This document shows positions 1-11,020 of a DNA stretch of 64,000 nt, piece by piece (position 1 is the first letter of the stretch; every line of letters begins with the position of its first letter). Location of the stretch: positions 1,204,001 to 1,268,000 of the forward strand of contig NC_045147.1 in NCBI RefSeq assembly GCF_008831285.2, written 5' to 3'. The notes beneath the pieces are model-generated. The model saw only the letters and a program-made list of their open reading frames with translations, searched no databases and had not been told where the DNA came from. Position numbers and translations under genes: made by a program. Source of the DNA: Nymphaea colorata (taxonomy: Eukaryota; Streptophyta; Magnoliopsida; Nymphaeales; Nymphaeaceae).

Positions 1-340
1 TAATAGAAATACCAAGAAGGCTCTCAAAGTGAATTACTTGGAAGATAAAAAGTCGTGTCTATTGAGGGATGAAAAGTCATGTCTATTGGGAGATGAAAAG
101 TCATGTCTCTTGGGAGATCAAAAGTCATGTCTCTTGAGAGATGAAAAGTCATGTCTGTTGAAAGATGAAAAGTCATGTCTTTTGGGAATTAGAGACCTCT
201 TATGTATCTCTTCTATATAAAGGAACCTTACTACCAAAAGCAGGCAAGCAAGAAATGATAGAGTAGTAGACGTAGGTCTATTGGCTGAACCACTTTAAAA
301 ATTCATATCCCTTTAATTATTTTTTCATTTTGATTTCTAG
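1..340 (+). mobile_element. Copia-type LTR remnant (3' part)
   Basis: A minisatellite is followed by a TATA box (TATATAAA at 214-221). About 50 bp further on comes a stretch reading GTAGACGTAGGTC then GGCTGAACCACTTTAAAA, a wording typical of the R-U5 part of many plant Copia LTRs. This looks like U3 (minisatellite), promoter and R-U5 of a plus-strand LTR cut by the window edge. I see no primer-binding site directly after it and no matching internal region, so it is probably a truncated or solo LTR. The right boundary is approximate. Confidence 0.55.
44..187 (+). repeat. 24-bp minisatellite, six units
   Basis: Six head-to-tail 24-bp units start at 44, 68, 92, 116, 140 and 164, based on GATGAAAAGTCATGTCT plus TTGGGA or close variants. 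Because 24 is a multiple of three, one frame reads as an 8-residue repeat (DEKSCLLG). That is a by-product of the repeat and not evidence for a protein. The array sits just upstream of the TATA box at 214, where an LTR U3 enhancer would lie. Confidence 0.9.
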
Positions 341-1846
341 CAGTACAGGCATAGATGCAAGAGAAGTGCACTTGATAACTGCAATTTCAGGTGGTCCATG
401 TGTTTCTTCATCCTTAAGGACAGACACATCTGATTGCCTCCATGAGTTTCAAGCAAGCCTTTCTTTCCACATTTTCTCATCCTGTCATGTCAAGTTGTCA
501 ACCATAATGCTGAATTGCGAAATGTTAGTTGTGACAGAAAATAAATAAATAACAGGGGAATGGTTGAGTCAATGTGCAATAATCATGACCAAGTACCCAA
601 GAAGTACTTGACCACTCAGAGATCAGCATACACTTACTGATGCCCCCATTCCATTTTGGCTTTGTTACTAACTGTTTTCTTGAGATAATAATTGCACTTT
701 TGCTAAGAATATTTGATAATCTAACTCATGGAACAGACTTGCATTACATTTAGCGTGCAATAAAATGGATAGGCAGGACAACATCATAATAGGCATTATC
801 CCTTAACCCCTATGGTGTCTCCAGCATGATTTAACTTGCAAGTTGCAATAGTTACTAGTAACAAGGAACAAATAGAAAAGGTAAAATATGGAAAAGAAAA
901 TTTTAATTAAAAGGAAATTGCATACACCATCATATATTCTCTCAAATAGAAGAAGCAAGAGGAAGGAAAGGAGAGTAATCCATTGATAATTGTGGTTTCT
1001 AAAAATATGCCTTACACTAGATCAGACAAAGGACAATGCCTTGATGATGCATCTCCCAAACAATGTACAACATGAGAGAATGTCTTTCTTGGACCTGGAA
1101 ACTTATCAAAGGAAATGATACATCATTGAGTGGAAAACAAGTGGAAGAATATGTCCATGCTAGAACCAATCATTACTTGAAGGTTCAACATGTAGTAAAC
1201 TTTAACATTAGTCCTACGGCCACTTATAAGTACTTAACCTGGGCCATGCTAGCTTAATTAACTCTAGTAGCTTGACTCAACACCACATTCACAAGTTATG
1301 ACTTGTATGGAATCAACTACATTATTTATAAGACATTTTTGAAACAGCAGATCCTAGCAGATGAGTTGACACCACAGTCAATCAAATACTAATGAAAGAT
1401 CAATCACATCATGCCATCAAAAGTAAAGAAAATTCGATGAGGCTTAAAGAACATGTTAAGAATACTTACCTTACAGCCAAAGAACTCATGATTTAATCTA
1501 TAGTTGAGAATTTCATTTCAGTTCAATCATCTCCCTTACTGCATGTGCAACCTACATAAGAACAAATAAGATCAATAAATATGTATCCAAAAAGTTCATC
1601 ATAATGCTATGATTATAGAAATTTCATATGCTTACCAGTAGAAAAAAGGTTGACCATGTTCGTTGATCAATGAAGAGGTAATACTCCACATGCAGATTCA
1701 TGCAATTGATGCCACACAAATTAACAAAAGCACAAGAAGAAACACTACATATCCACCCTAGAAAATATATAACTTGTCAACATATGAGCTACCATCTATG
1801 TTGTTAGTTTAGGTATGATAGAGCAATACCCATCTAGTATATGAGT
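341..1846. other. No recognisable gene
   Basis: AT-rich DNA with only short open frames. None resembles a known family and no exon chain could be built. It separates the LTR remnant from the decayed Harbinger element. Confidence 0.5.
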
Positions 1847-2173
1847 CTAACGAGTACAGATCCAACAAAGAAAATAGTTAATCACGAAACAAGTAATCCA
1901 ACATTTGTGGCTACACTTCTGTTCAACAAACTTCATATCTTCTAGTTCTTGCTTTGCAATGAGATTGTCTATGTCTGTAGGTTTATCTACTTGCTTGTCA
2001 TACTTCATGTTGAGATACTCATTCAAGTGACTTTCTACTGCTCCAAAGGTATCGAATGATCTAAAAATGGCACCCTTGTATCGGTATACTAAAGCTTGGG
2101 ACCGCTCCCAACTATCATATACGCATCGTGACCTACCTTCGAACACCACATAGTACTTCTAGTGAGACTTCAT
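1847..2173 (-). pseudogene. Viroplasmin-like (RNase H1 N-terminal) domain ORF
   Basis: On the minus strand the frame reads KYYVVFEGR, then VYDSW, then YKGAIFRSF. These are the hallmarks of the small viroplasmin / RNase H1 N-terminal domain, which binds RNA-DNA hybrids or dsRNA. The domain lies at about 2010-2158, followed by an open tail to 1847. A possible ATG at 2173-2171 is separated from the domain by one in-frame TAG (2161-2159), so the ORF as it stands is broken. It lies immediately downstream of the decayed Harbinger transposase: the transposase TGA inferred after splicing overlaps this ATG as ATGA. The Harbinger copy at 35.5-42.6 kb has no such domain at the same place. Domain call fairly sure; relation to the transposon uncertain. 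Confidence 0.65.
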
Positions 2174-3480
2174 CTTCGTTGTCCTATTTAAAACAAAATA
2201 GATGTCAAAGATACATATGCAAATATAATCAATTGATAAACAAACTTACTATTCAATTGATAATCCGTAAACATTTGAGTTGTTATAGCTGTTCTCATAG
2301 AATTGTTGCTTCCTTGCTGATGTGTTTGTCATGCAATTTTCGTTTCGCTTATGAAACCATTATCATTCGGAGGAGCATCTTCATCAAAAAATTGCTCGAC
2401 ATTTGGATTGTGTTCAATTACGAAGTTATGTAATACAGATGTAGCAAGAAATAATTTGAACTTGTTTTTGGAATGGATATTGCACTTGCATTTTCAATAT
2501 TGGAAAACATCCTTTCAACATGCCGAAAGTTCTTTCTACTGCATTTTGGAGTGATGAATGCCTGTGGTTGAATAATTCTTTAGGAGTTTTAGGTGTGCGT
2601 GCCTCAGGGGCGCATTAAACTCGAATATATGATAACGATGTCCGATAAGGTGTTAACAAACCAACAATGTTTGGATAATCCCCATCAGCAAGATAATATT
2701 TTCTTACAAGTGAACACAAATTCTTCAAACCTTGTTGAATGCCTATAAAAATGTATGCAATGTTTGGTGGAAGTATGTACCTTCTCACACAACAAATGGG
2801 TCGGTCGGATGATCAAGTGCATCGTATAATACTCTTCAGTTTGTTGCACTTTCTTCCCATCCTGCCAAGACATAGTGGAATTGAGTGTCAAATCCAACTA
2901 TAGCCATGACATTTTGAGATATGACTCATTTTTTATTGTGAAATCTTGCTTGATCTAAAGCTGAGACTCATGCAGGTACATGGGTGCCATCAATTGCTCC
3001 TAAACAATCCTATATGCATAAATGCAAGTTAGACATCTTGCATGTGTCAAGGTGAGTTTATGATTATGAAATTACCTGAAAATATGCAAAGAACCGTTTA
3101 GATCCTCGAATATTATTTGGCATCTCATTGTTGGGCTGCTAAATGTAATCCTTACCCAATACACATATTGCTCGTAGGACAAGGCTGACATATTTATTTA
3201 TTGTTTATCCAGAGTTTTGAAACGTATTATGAGTGGCACGATTGCTATCATTATGCCCAATGGTCAATGAAAATATAACTACTTGTTCATCTATGCTAAT
3301 GTCACCAGCATCCTCCAATAAATTCCTAGTTCATAGAGTATTATATAATGTCATATATGTATGCCAATTCATACGAAGTAAGTCCAGACAATTATTAGGA
3401 TGACCTTCAAGCATTAGTTGGACAAAAAGAGGACCAGCTTTTCTAAATGGATAAACAATCATGCTAGTTTGAGGTACTCA
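2174..3480 (-). pseudogene. Decayed PIF/Harbinger transposase
   Basis: Reading the minus strand, I can align pieces in order with the intact transposase at 40.2-41.5 kb. First come LEGHPNNCLDLLRM and DISIDEQVVIFSLTIGH, ending at RGSKRFFAYFQ with a GT donor. A second exon opens DCLGAIDGTHVPA (first catalytic Asp) and continues to SQNVMAIVGFDTQFHYVLAGWE. Then come a weak LLTPYR-type block and a C-terminus like GSNNSMRTAITTQMFTDYQLN. Several stops and frameshifts interrupt it. The last intron can be inferred (donor ATA|GTAAGT, acceptor AAATAG) in the same phase as a possible intron in the intact copy; after splicing both would end in an RxRR-TGA tail. Non-functional. Confidence 0.8.
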
Positions 3481-3809
3481 TCTTAACCCAAAAAAGATGA
3501 AGACAAACACAAGCCGAGTCAAATAATGCTCTTGTTCGTCGTCGTCATCCAACATGTCGATGTCAACCATTTCAACTAAACTGCATGAACTAAAATAGCA
3601 AAAAATATTGAAGAACTTTTTGTCAAAAAAGTATACAAGCATGTTGAAAGAACTACAGAACTTGCTTGATGGAATTAACATCAGCGACATACATGAAAAA
3701 CGACCATTGGAAACATCATCGAAGAACAATGAACACATAAGAAATGTTGGAACACATAAAATATACAAATAATGAACCATTCAACATATAATTAACAATC
3801 AACTCTTAC

Positions 3810-4822
3810 TTACGAATCAACAAGTTTACGTGTCAACCATGACACCCGCTTTGAAGGTGGAAGGTTGATAAAAATCATGGGGTTGGTGCGGTCCGCTAAC
3901 ATGTCATTACTCTTCACGTGTGTATCACAATCTATTTGTCTAGTCTCAATCAACTCTTGAAGTATGTCGCAACAAGTGACAAATTGAACCCCTCTACATG
4001 CACATGTCATGGTCTTCACATCATCGGCAATGCCATGCAACAAATTATAGTACTCTTCATCATAGGTGGACTTGGTCCTTCTAGACCTACTTGTAGTCTT
4101 ATTGGTTGTCATTGTGAGATCTTGAGTTGTAGATATTGGCGATTGTATGGGAGGACTACCTTCATGGAGTATTTGTGTGAATGATTGTGAAGTTTCAGAT
4201 TGCATGTAAAATGGAGTCGATTGGGATGCAGGTGTAGTTGGGAATGGTTCAGTGTACCTATCTAAAAACATGTTGTTGCATGTGTTTGTTGCATTGCTAG
4301 TTGCATGAGAATCACCATAAACCTCGGAGCAAACTCATCATGGTACCTCCATACCTTTGGACCTTTGTACTTTTTCTATTCGAGTATTTCTGAAAAATTT
4401 CATGTGTTCAAATTTTGTTCAAATTTTGCACAAATAAAGATATGTCAGATATAACCTAAAATTACGATCTCTATAACATATCTCAATGTACTCACTCCAA
4501 ACTTGGGGGTCAACATCAATGCATTTGTTAATGGGTCATACCCAAACCCGTTTGTATTCAAAATTTCCTTCATAACTGTCAAGTTGAGTTTCACATACTT
4601 CAATTTGTTTTTAATTTTGTCCTTAGGGAATTCTCTTCTGAAGCAGTTTATCATACTTTTTTTAATTGTTGTGTAGGCTTTTGACTTCAAACCTCTACTC
4701 GATTTCATACCAGAAATACGTGCTTGCTCGAAAAGAAACTGAACTAAGTAGTCCATCTGTACTTCAGTCCATGTAAGATTCTCCCTTGATGGACCGCTAT
4801 CTTCAATGGTAATAGTTTGCAC
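3810..4822 (-). pseudogene. Decayed Harbinger Myb/SANT-like ORF1
   Basis: The N-terminal part (4822 to about 4480) is a Myb/SANT-like DNA-binding domain of the Harbinger accessory protein: LTWTEVQMDYLVQFLFEQ, KSSRGLKSKAYTTIKK, KNKLKYVKLNLTVMKEIL and GFGYDP, close to the plus-strand copy at 39.1 kb. A frameshift follows: DPQVWSEYIE continues in another frame near 4500. The C-terminal half (4271-3810) is a Ser/Thr-rich linker and a tail with MLADRTNPMIFINLPPSKR, matching the family's C-terminus. In Harbinger transposition this protein binds the element ends and brings in the transposase. Broken, so not functional. Confidence 0.8.
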
Positions 4823-5397
4823 AATATTCCTTCACAACTACAATGTTCATTATGAACACATGCACATGCACAAACAAAATTGACTTATAACGAAATCCAT
4901 TATGGTAAATTGACTACTACGAATTGAAACATGAACAAATAGCTAAGATAAATGACTAACACATTGCTTTCAAAACATTATAAATTTTCCCATCATCATG
5001 CACTAATAAATTTTCCCATCATATCATGTGGTATATAAAAAACTGCAAAACGAAAAATTAAATTATAAAACTAAATATCACGAACATTAGGTATCATGCA
5101 TTTTGTTTTTACTATATTCTAGGATCTTGGATGCTCTTTAGGTAGAGAGGCAGCTACAGGAAGAGGGATGGATTGTCAACTTTCATGCTCTATTAGTGGA
5201 CAGGTTTGAGCATGGATTGTAAACTTTCATGCACTGTTACATGTATTCTAGGTCTGTTCAGACGTTTATCTCTTCTTTACTAGGGATGATATAAGCATGG
5301 ATTTGGAAGCTACATTCACAACGCATGACGACAGGAATGAAAACACAACAATGAAACCTCAATTCAGCCAATAAAAAATTCCTAAATCTTTCATACC
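4823..5397. other. No recognisable gene
   Basis: AT-rich flank of the decayed Harbinger element. I looked for short GTTTGATG-type terminal repeats like those of the 35.5-kb copy and found none, so the outer limits of the minus-strand element are unknown. Confidence 0.4.
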
Positions 5398-5464
5398 TGC
5401 TCCATGATAAAGACCTCTCAGGCCACTTTCTCTATAGATGCTGACAATGGTGTGAGCGATTCCT
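5398..5464 (-). pseudogene. Possible mitochondrial-carrier exon
   Basis: A 67-bp minus-strand segment is bounded by an acceptor (TTTTGTAG) and a donor (CAG then GTATGA). It encodes GIAHTIVSIYRESGLRGLYHGAG. The core IYRESGLRGLYHGAG resembles the mitochondrial carrier family signature around x-EGxxGLYRG. I found no convincing neighbouring exons within a few kb. It is either one exon of a gene with long introns or an orphan fragment. Confidence 0.4.
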
Positions 5465-6611
5465 CTACAAAATTGAACAGAACAATAAGAAGCCACAATT
5501 TTTAATGAACTGATGCCCGAAGGAGTCACCTGGATATTCATGACAAACAATAAGAACTTGATAAAGTCATAACATCAGTGATGAACACATTAATTTCAAG
5601 GCAATAGGATGTGTTAATTTTCTGATTAACAGTCAAGGGTGGCTTAAGTAATTCAAAAAACCAGTTGGTTAGGCAAGTTTTGAATGGAAGCCAACAACCA
5701 ACACCAAACAAATTGCAGCGAAGCATAGAATCATCAAAATTCTAAGAGACAATGGTTAGTGTGTGCAAAATTATAAATTTTGTTTTTCATTACCAGCTGA
5801 ACAGGTCAGAGATGTTCACATTTACAGAACTGCATGTATCATTTTTGTCAATGCCAATAAAACTTACAGGCTAAAATTTGTGATACATGAACCATTGATA
5901 TATAAAAAATGGTATATTTCATTTGGTTATATCATATATTATATAAATAAGTTGTCTTTTTCTTTTTCATTGGGTAGACAAAAGGATAAAATCACTATTA
6001 CACCAAGCCACTATCCTCATATTTTCTTGATTTTGTCCATTATGTGTTCCTGTACAATGTGCAAAGTTCATTCTAACTCCCCCAAGGAAGGGATTTTCTA
6101 TTAATTCTTCTTAGCCAAGCATAACAGCTAGCATTCGCGAACTCTGTAGCCCACATCATGTATAGGTACTGACTCTATTTCAGTATGTTAATCATTACCA
6201 TTTGTTTATTAATGGCCTAGTTACAGTCAATTATTTCCATGACTGGCACTTCTCTTTAGTCTGATCAATAACCATTAAAACCTCCTCCACTTTTTATGGT
6301 TCTCATATATAGAGTTGCTATGGTCAATACTCTCATTGCTAGGTGAGAGAAGTTGCTAGGTCTGTTACTGTACTCACCTAGAGCATTTTTGCATAGACTA
6401 GTTATGTCCAAGTAAAAATCTGAACGTAACCTCCAGAGCAGCCTCCACTATGAAATAATCCAACCTGAATTTTTGGTCAAATAGCTTCCACTATGGGAGG
6501 ATCCAACCTGAACTTTGACCAAATTTTGCATCATACAGTATACCATTATATCCGCCTTATGGGAGCATAGCATGTTCTATTTGTGCTTTTGCTTTAAAAT
6601 GATGGCCATAA
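5465..6611. other. No recognisable gene
   Basis: AT-rich, with short open frames only. Near 6430-6510 two similar phrases (CTCCACTATG and TTCCACTATGGGAGGATCC) hint at a short degenerate repeat before the 595-bp array. Confidence 0.4.
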
Positions 6612-9586
6612 TGGTCACATTCCACTTTGGGAACATGTCTTACATAGTTTGGGTTCCTAAATCAAGTTTCAATCAATTTAGCTTGATAAATGAACAGTTT
6701 AAATAAAATAATTATGGCACTTCAATGGACTAATGTACAAAGAGAGAAACAGTGGAATATATCAATAAGGATGTGATAAAAGAATCATCAAAGCCTCTTT
6801 TGATGTTCACCTGAAAAGGACATCATAAATGATTTAGCAATTGGAAAGAAAGTATATTGATTGATTATGATATATATACTATAGTGATGGTAACTCTTCC
6901 TGAGACATGTCTTCCACATCTGCTTGCAATGTTTATTTCTATGTCATGCTAATCATGGAAAGAGCAAAAATTAATCCAGACAATCATGAACTATAGAAAA
7001 ATTGTTGTTCAAGGTATTGAACCCTCAATTTCTTAAAAGAATTAATCAAAGTCTGAAATCTTTTCCACATACATTCCAGCTGCTCTTAAATTCTTCAGAA
7101 GGAGGAGACGACAAGACATGAAGGCTACATTCAGTGTGGTTGCTTCGTGAATCACTTGATGAAGGTTGGTGAACATCATGAAAAACAACAAGCACTTTAA
7201 ATTTTTTTGGTCACATTCAACTTTGGAAACATGTCTTACATAGTTTGGGTTCCTAAATCAAGTTTCAATCAATTTAGCATGATAAATGAACAGTTTAAAT
7301 AAAATAATTATGGCACTTCAATGGATTAATGTACAAAGAGAGAAACAGTGGCATCTATCAATAAGGATGTGATAAAAGAATCATGAAAGCCTCTTTTGAT
7401 GTTCACTGAAAAGGACATAATAAATGGTAGAACAATTGGAAAGAAAGTATGTTGATTGATTATGATATATATACTATAGTGATGGTAACTCTTCTTGAGA
7501 CATGTCTTGCACATCTGCTTGCAATGTTGATTTCTATGCCATGGTAATCTTGGAAAGAGCAAAAATTAATCCAGACAATCATGAACTATAGAAAAATTGT
7601 TGTTCAAGGTATTGAACCCTCAATTTCTCAAAAGAATTAATCAAAGTCTGAAATATTTTCCACATAGATTCCAGCTGCTCTTAAATTCTTCAGAAGGAGG
7701 AGACGACAAGACATGAAGGCTACATTCAGTGTGGTTGCTTCGTGAATCACTTGATGAAGGTTGGTGAACATCATGAAAAACAACAGGCACTTTAAATTTT
7801 TTTGGTCACATTCAACTTTGGGAACATGTCTTACATAGTTTGGGTTCCTAAGTCAAGTTTCAATCAATTTAGCATGATAAATGAACAGTTTAAATAAAAT
7901 AATTATGGCACTTCAATGGATTAATGTACAAAGAGAGAAACAGTGGAATCTATCAATAAGGATGTGATAAAAGAATCATGAAAGCCTCTTTTGATGTTCA
8001 CTGAAAAGGACATAATAAATGGTAGAACAATTGGAAAGAAAGTATGTTGATTGATTATGATATATATACTATAGTGATGGTAACTCTTCTTGAGACATGT
8101 CTTGCACATCTGCTTGCAATGTTGATTTCTATGCCATGGTAATCTTGGAAAGAGCAAAAATTAATCCAGACAATCATGAACTATAGAAAAATTGTTGTTC
8201 AAGGTATTGAACCCCCAATTTCTCAAAAGAATTAATCAAAGTCTGAAATATTTTCCACATAGATTCCAGCTGCTCTTAAATTCGTCAGAAGGAGGAGACG
8301 ACAAGACATGAAGGCTACATTCAGTGTGGTTGCTTCGTGAATCACTAGATGAAGGTTGGTGAACATCATGAAAAACAACAGGCACTTTAAATTTTTTTGG
8401 TCACATTCAACTTTGGGAACATGTCTTACATAGTTTGGGTTCCTAAATCAAGTTTCAATCAATTTAGCATGATAAATGAACAGTTTAAATAAAATAATTA
8501 TGGCACTTCAATGGATTAATGTACAAAGAGAGAAACAGTGGAATCTATCAATAAGGATGTGATAAAAGAATCATGAAAGCCTCTTTTGATGTTCACTGAA
8601 AAGGACATAATAAATGGTAGAACAATTGGAAAGAAAGTATGTTGATTGATTATGATATATATACTATAGTGATGGTAACTCTTCTTGAGACATGTCTTGC
8701 ACATCTGCTTGCAATGTTGATTTCTTTGCCATGGTAATCTTGGAAAGAGCAAAAATTAATCCAGACAATCATGAACTATAGAAAAATTGTTGTTCAAGGT
8801 ATTGAACCCTCAATTTCTCAAAAGAATTAATCAAAGTCTGAAATATTTTCCACATAGATTCCAGCTGCTCTTAAATTCTTCAAAAGGAGGAGACGACAAG
8901 ACATGAAGGCTACATTCAGTGTGGTTGCTTCATGAATCACTTGATGAAGGTTGGTGAACATCATGAAAAACAACAGGCACTTTAAATTTTTTTGGTCATA
9001 TTCAACTTTGGGAACATGTCTTACATAGTTTGGGTTCCTAAATCAAGTTTCAATCAATTTAGCATGATAAATGAACAGTTTAAATAAAATAATTATGGCA
9101 CTTCAATGGATTAATGTACAAAGAGAGAAACAGTGGAATTTATCAATAAGGATGTGATAAAAGAATCATGAAAGCCTCTTTTGATGTTCACTGAAAAGGA
9201 CATAATAAATGGTAGAACAATTGGAAAGAAAGTATGTTGATTGATTATGATATATATACTATAGTGATGGTAACTCTTCTTGAGACATGTCTTGCACATC
9301 TGCTTGCAATGTTGATTTCTATGCCATGGTAATCTTGGAAAGAGCAAAAATTAATCCAGACAATCATGAACTATAGAAAAATTGTTGTTCAAGGTATTGA
9401 ACCCTCAATTTCTCAAAAGAATTAATCAAAGTCTGAAATATTTTCCACATACATTCCAGCTGCTCTTAAATTCTTCAGAAGGAGGAGACGACAAGACATG
9501 AAGGCTACATTCGGTGTGGTTGCTTCGTGAATCACTTGATGAAGGTTGGTGAACATCATGAAAAACAACAGGCACTTCAATTTTTT
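6612..9586. repeat. 595-bp tandem repeat array, five copies
   Basis: The landmark GGTCACATTC recurs near 6612, 7208, 7803, 8398 and 8993 (GGTCATATTC in the last), a 595-bp period. Copies 2-5 differ from each other by only a handful of substitutions. Copy 1 is clearly more diverged (for example ATCATCAAAG for ATCATGAAAG, and CATCATAAATGATTTAG for CATAATAAATGGTAGAA). Each of copies 2-5 holds the same 78-codon minus-strand open frame, but near identity of the copies makes this uninformative. The array is either a young local amplification or an expanding satellite. The phase of the unit is arbitrary. Confidence 0.93.
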
Positions 9587-10111
9587 TTTATGGAGGATGA
9601 TCTCATCAATTACTTCTCTTTGATTCAAATTGCAGGCTTTTGAGCAGGAGTATACTATGGTGGGCAAGAAATAGATCAAGAAGCGATAGGACAGACATTA
9701 AGCATGCCACGCCAATGGACAACATAAGGACGGTTAGGGTTTTACCTTGCATCAAGCAATATTAGGATCCTCTGGTTTGACAAACAGATAGCCTTCTTGG
9801 ATGTGCCTGCACACACTGCAAAAAATGGATGATGATCGGAGGCAAGTTACAAAGGTAGCACAAAAAATGGATAGAAGATGATGGCTGCTCCATGGTGTGC
9901 AACTGACATACAAAGGGGAAGGGAGAGATGCGCGTGCAGCCGAAATACAAAGGGAGAGTGAGCAAGACAGAATAGGGAAGACGTGAGAGAGGGATGGTGA
10001 ACATCTTACATGTGTGAAGAAGAATAGTCGCCCCACCACGCTGTTATGAGAAAGAGAAGAGCATCAGTGCGAAGAAGATGAAAAATCCCTAATGGGAAAC
10101 AAAAAAATCCT
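9587..10111. other. Unassigned flank, possible transposon body
   Basis: The segment 9985-10090 (GAGAGAGGGATGGTGAACATC, then TGTGTGAAGAAGAATAGTC) recurs at 28,619-28,750. Both occurrences are followed by the same GTTTGATG-family 3' end. This is probably the interior of a dispersed non-autonomous element and not a gene. Confidence 0.45.
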
Positions 10112-11020
10112 GGTAAAAAGTCTGACCCCCCGTGGTTGAACTTTTTTCCAGGATAACTTTACCCTGGTTAACTGAATTCAACAGGGAAAAAATTCCTGTG
10201 TTTGTTTGAATTGTCAAAATCTGTACAAACACGGCAAAATCACCCCGATGCACAGTAAAATACCTGTGCATCAAACAGGGCCTTAATGATTCCTAATTAT
10301 AAATAACTAGCACCCTCCATCTCCATACTTCAGAATGATTAATGTTTTAACAAATCATTGTGTTTTTGTACTTTCATGAAATAGAGGGATTGTGTATGTG
10401 TTGTAAAATATCACTATTTTTGTGTTTACAAAGAAATATTTCAATCTTTCAAAAAAATTAGAGAAAAAGTCACAAGCATTTGATGAAACTTTAGAAGTGG
10501 AGGTATAATGTCATATACCACTTTATACGTGTGTGTGTGTGTGTGTGTAGCATATACAAAATTTATACTCAAGGTGAAAAAGTCTGATCCCTCAAGGTTG
10601 GACTTTTTTCCAGGCTAACTTTACCCTGGTTAACTGAATTGGGCAGGGAAAAATTTCTGCATTTGTTTAAATTGTGAAAAGCAGATGCAGTAAAATCACC
10701 CGGATGCACAATAAAATAACTGTGGATCAAACGGGGCCTTAATGATTCCTAATTATGAATAGCTAGCACCCTCCATCTCCATACTTCATGATGATTAATG
10801 TTTTAACAAGTCATTGTGTTTTTGTACTTTCATGAAATAGAGGGACTGTGTATGTGTTGTAAAATATCACTGTTTTTGTGATTACAAAGAAATATTGCAA
10901 CCTTTAAAAAAATTTAGAGAAAAAGTCACAATCATTTGATGAAACTTTATAAGAGGAGTTATAATGTCATATACCATTTTACATGTGTGTGTGTGTAGCA
11001 TCTACAGAAATTCATACTCT
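10112..11020. repeat. Two-copy tandem repeat (about 465 bp) with Tourist-like end
   Basis: Copy 1 is about 10,112-10,576 and copy 2 about 10,577-11,020. Each opens with AAAAAGTCTGA, has TTTTTTCCAGG then TTTACCCTGGTTAACTGAATT, and reaches GGGCCTTAATGATTCCTAATTAT. Each ends in a GT microsatellite (about 10,530-10,547 and 10,985-10,997). The element-like end within each copy is GATCAAACGGGGCC or CATCAAACAGGGCC, the inverse of GGCCCCGTTTGATG. An insertion plus some flank was therefore duplicated locally. Confidence 0.8.

Noticed and set aside
3478-3780. A 100-codon minus-strand ORF between Harbinger ORF1 and transposase
   Set aside because: No family resemblance, and its composition is AT-rich, Phe/Leu-heavy. 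It falls in the gap between the two decayed Harbinger genes.
7326-9347. A repeated 78-codon minus-strand ORF
   Set aside because: It recurs only because the 595-bp unit recurs. Copies are too similar to show selection on the frame, and the older first copy does not keep it.
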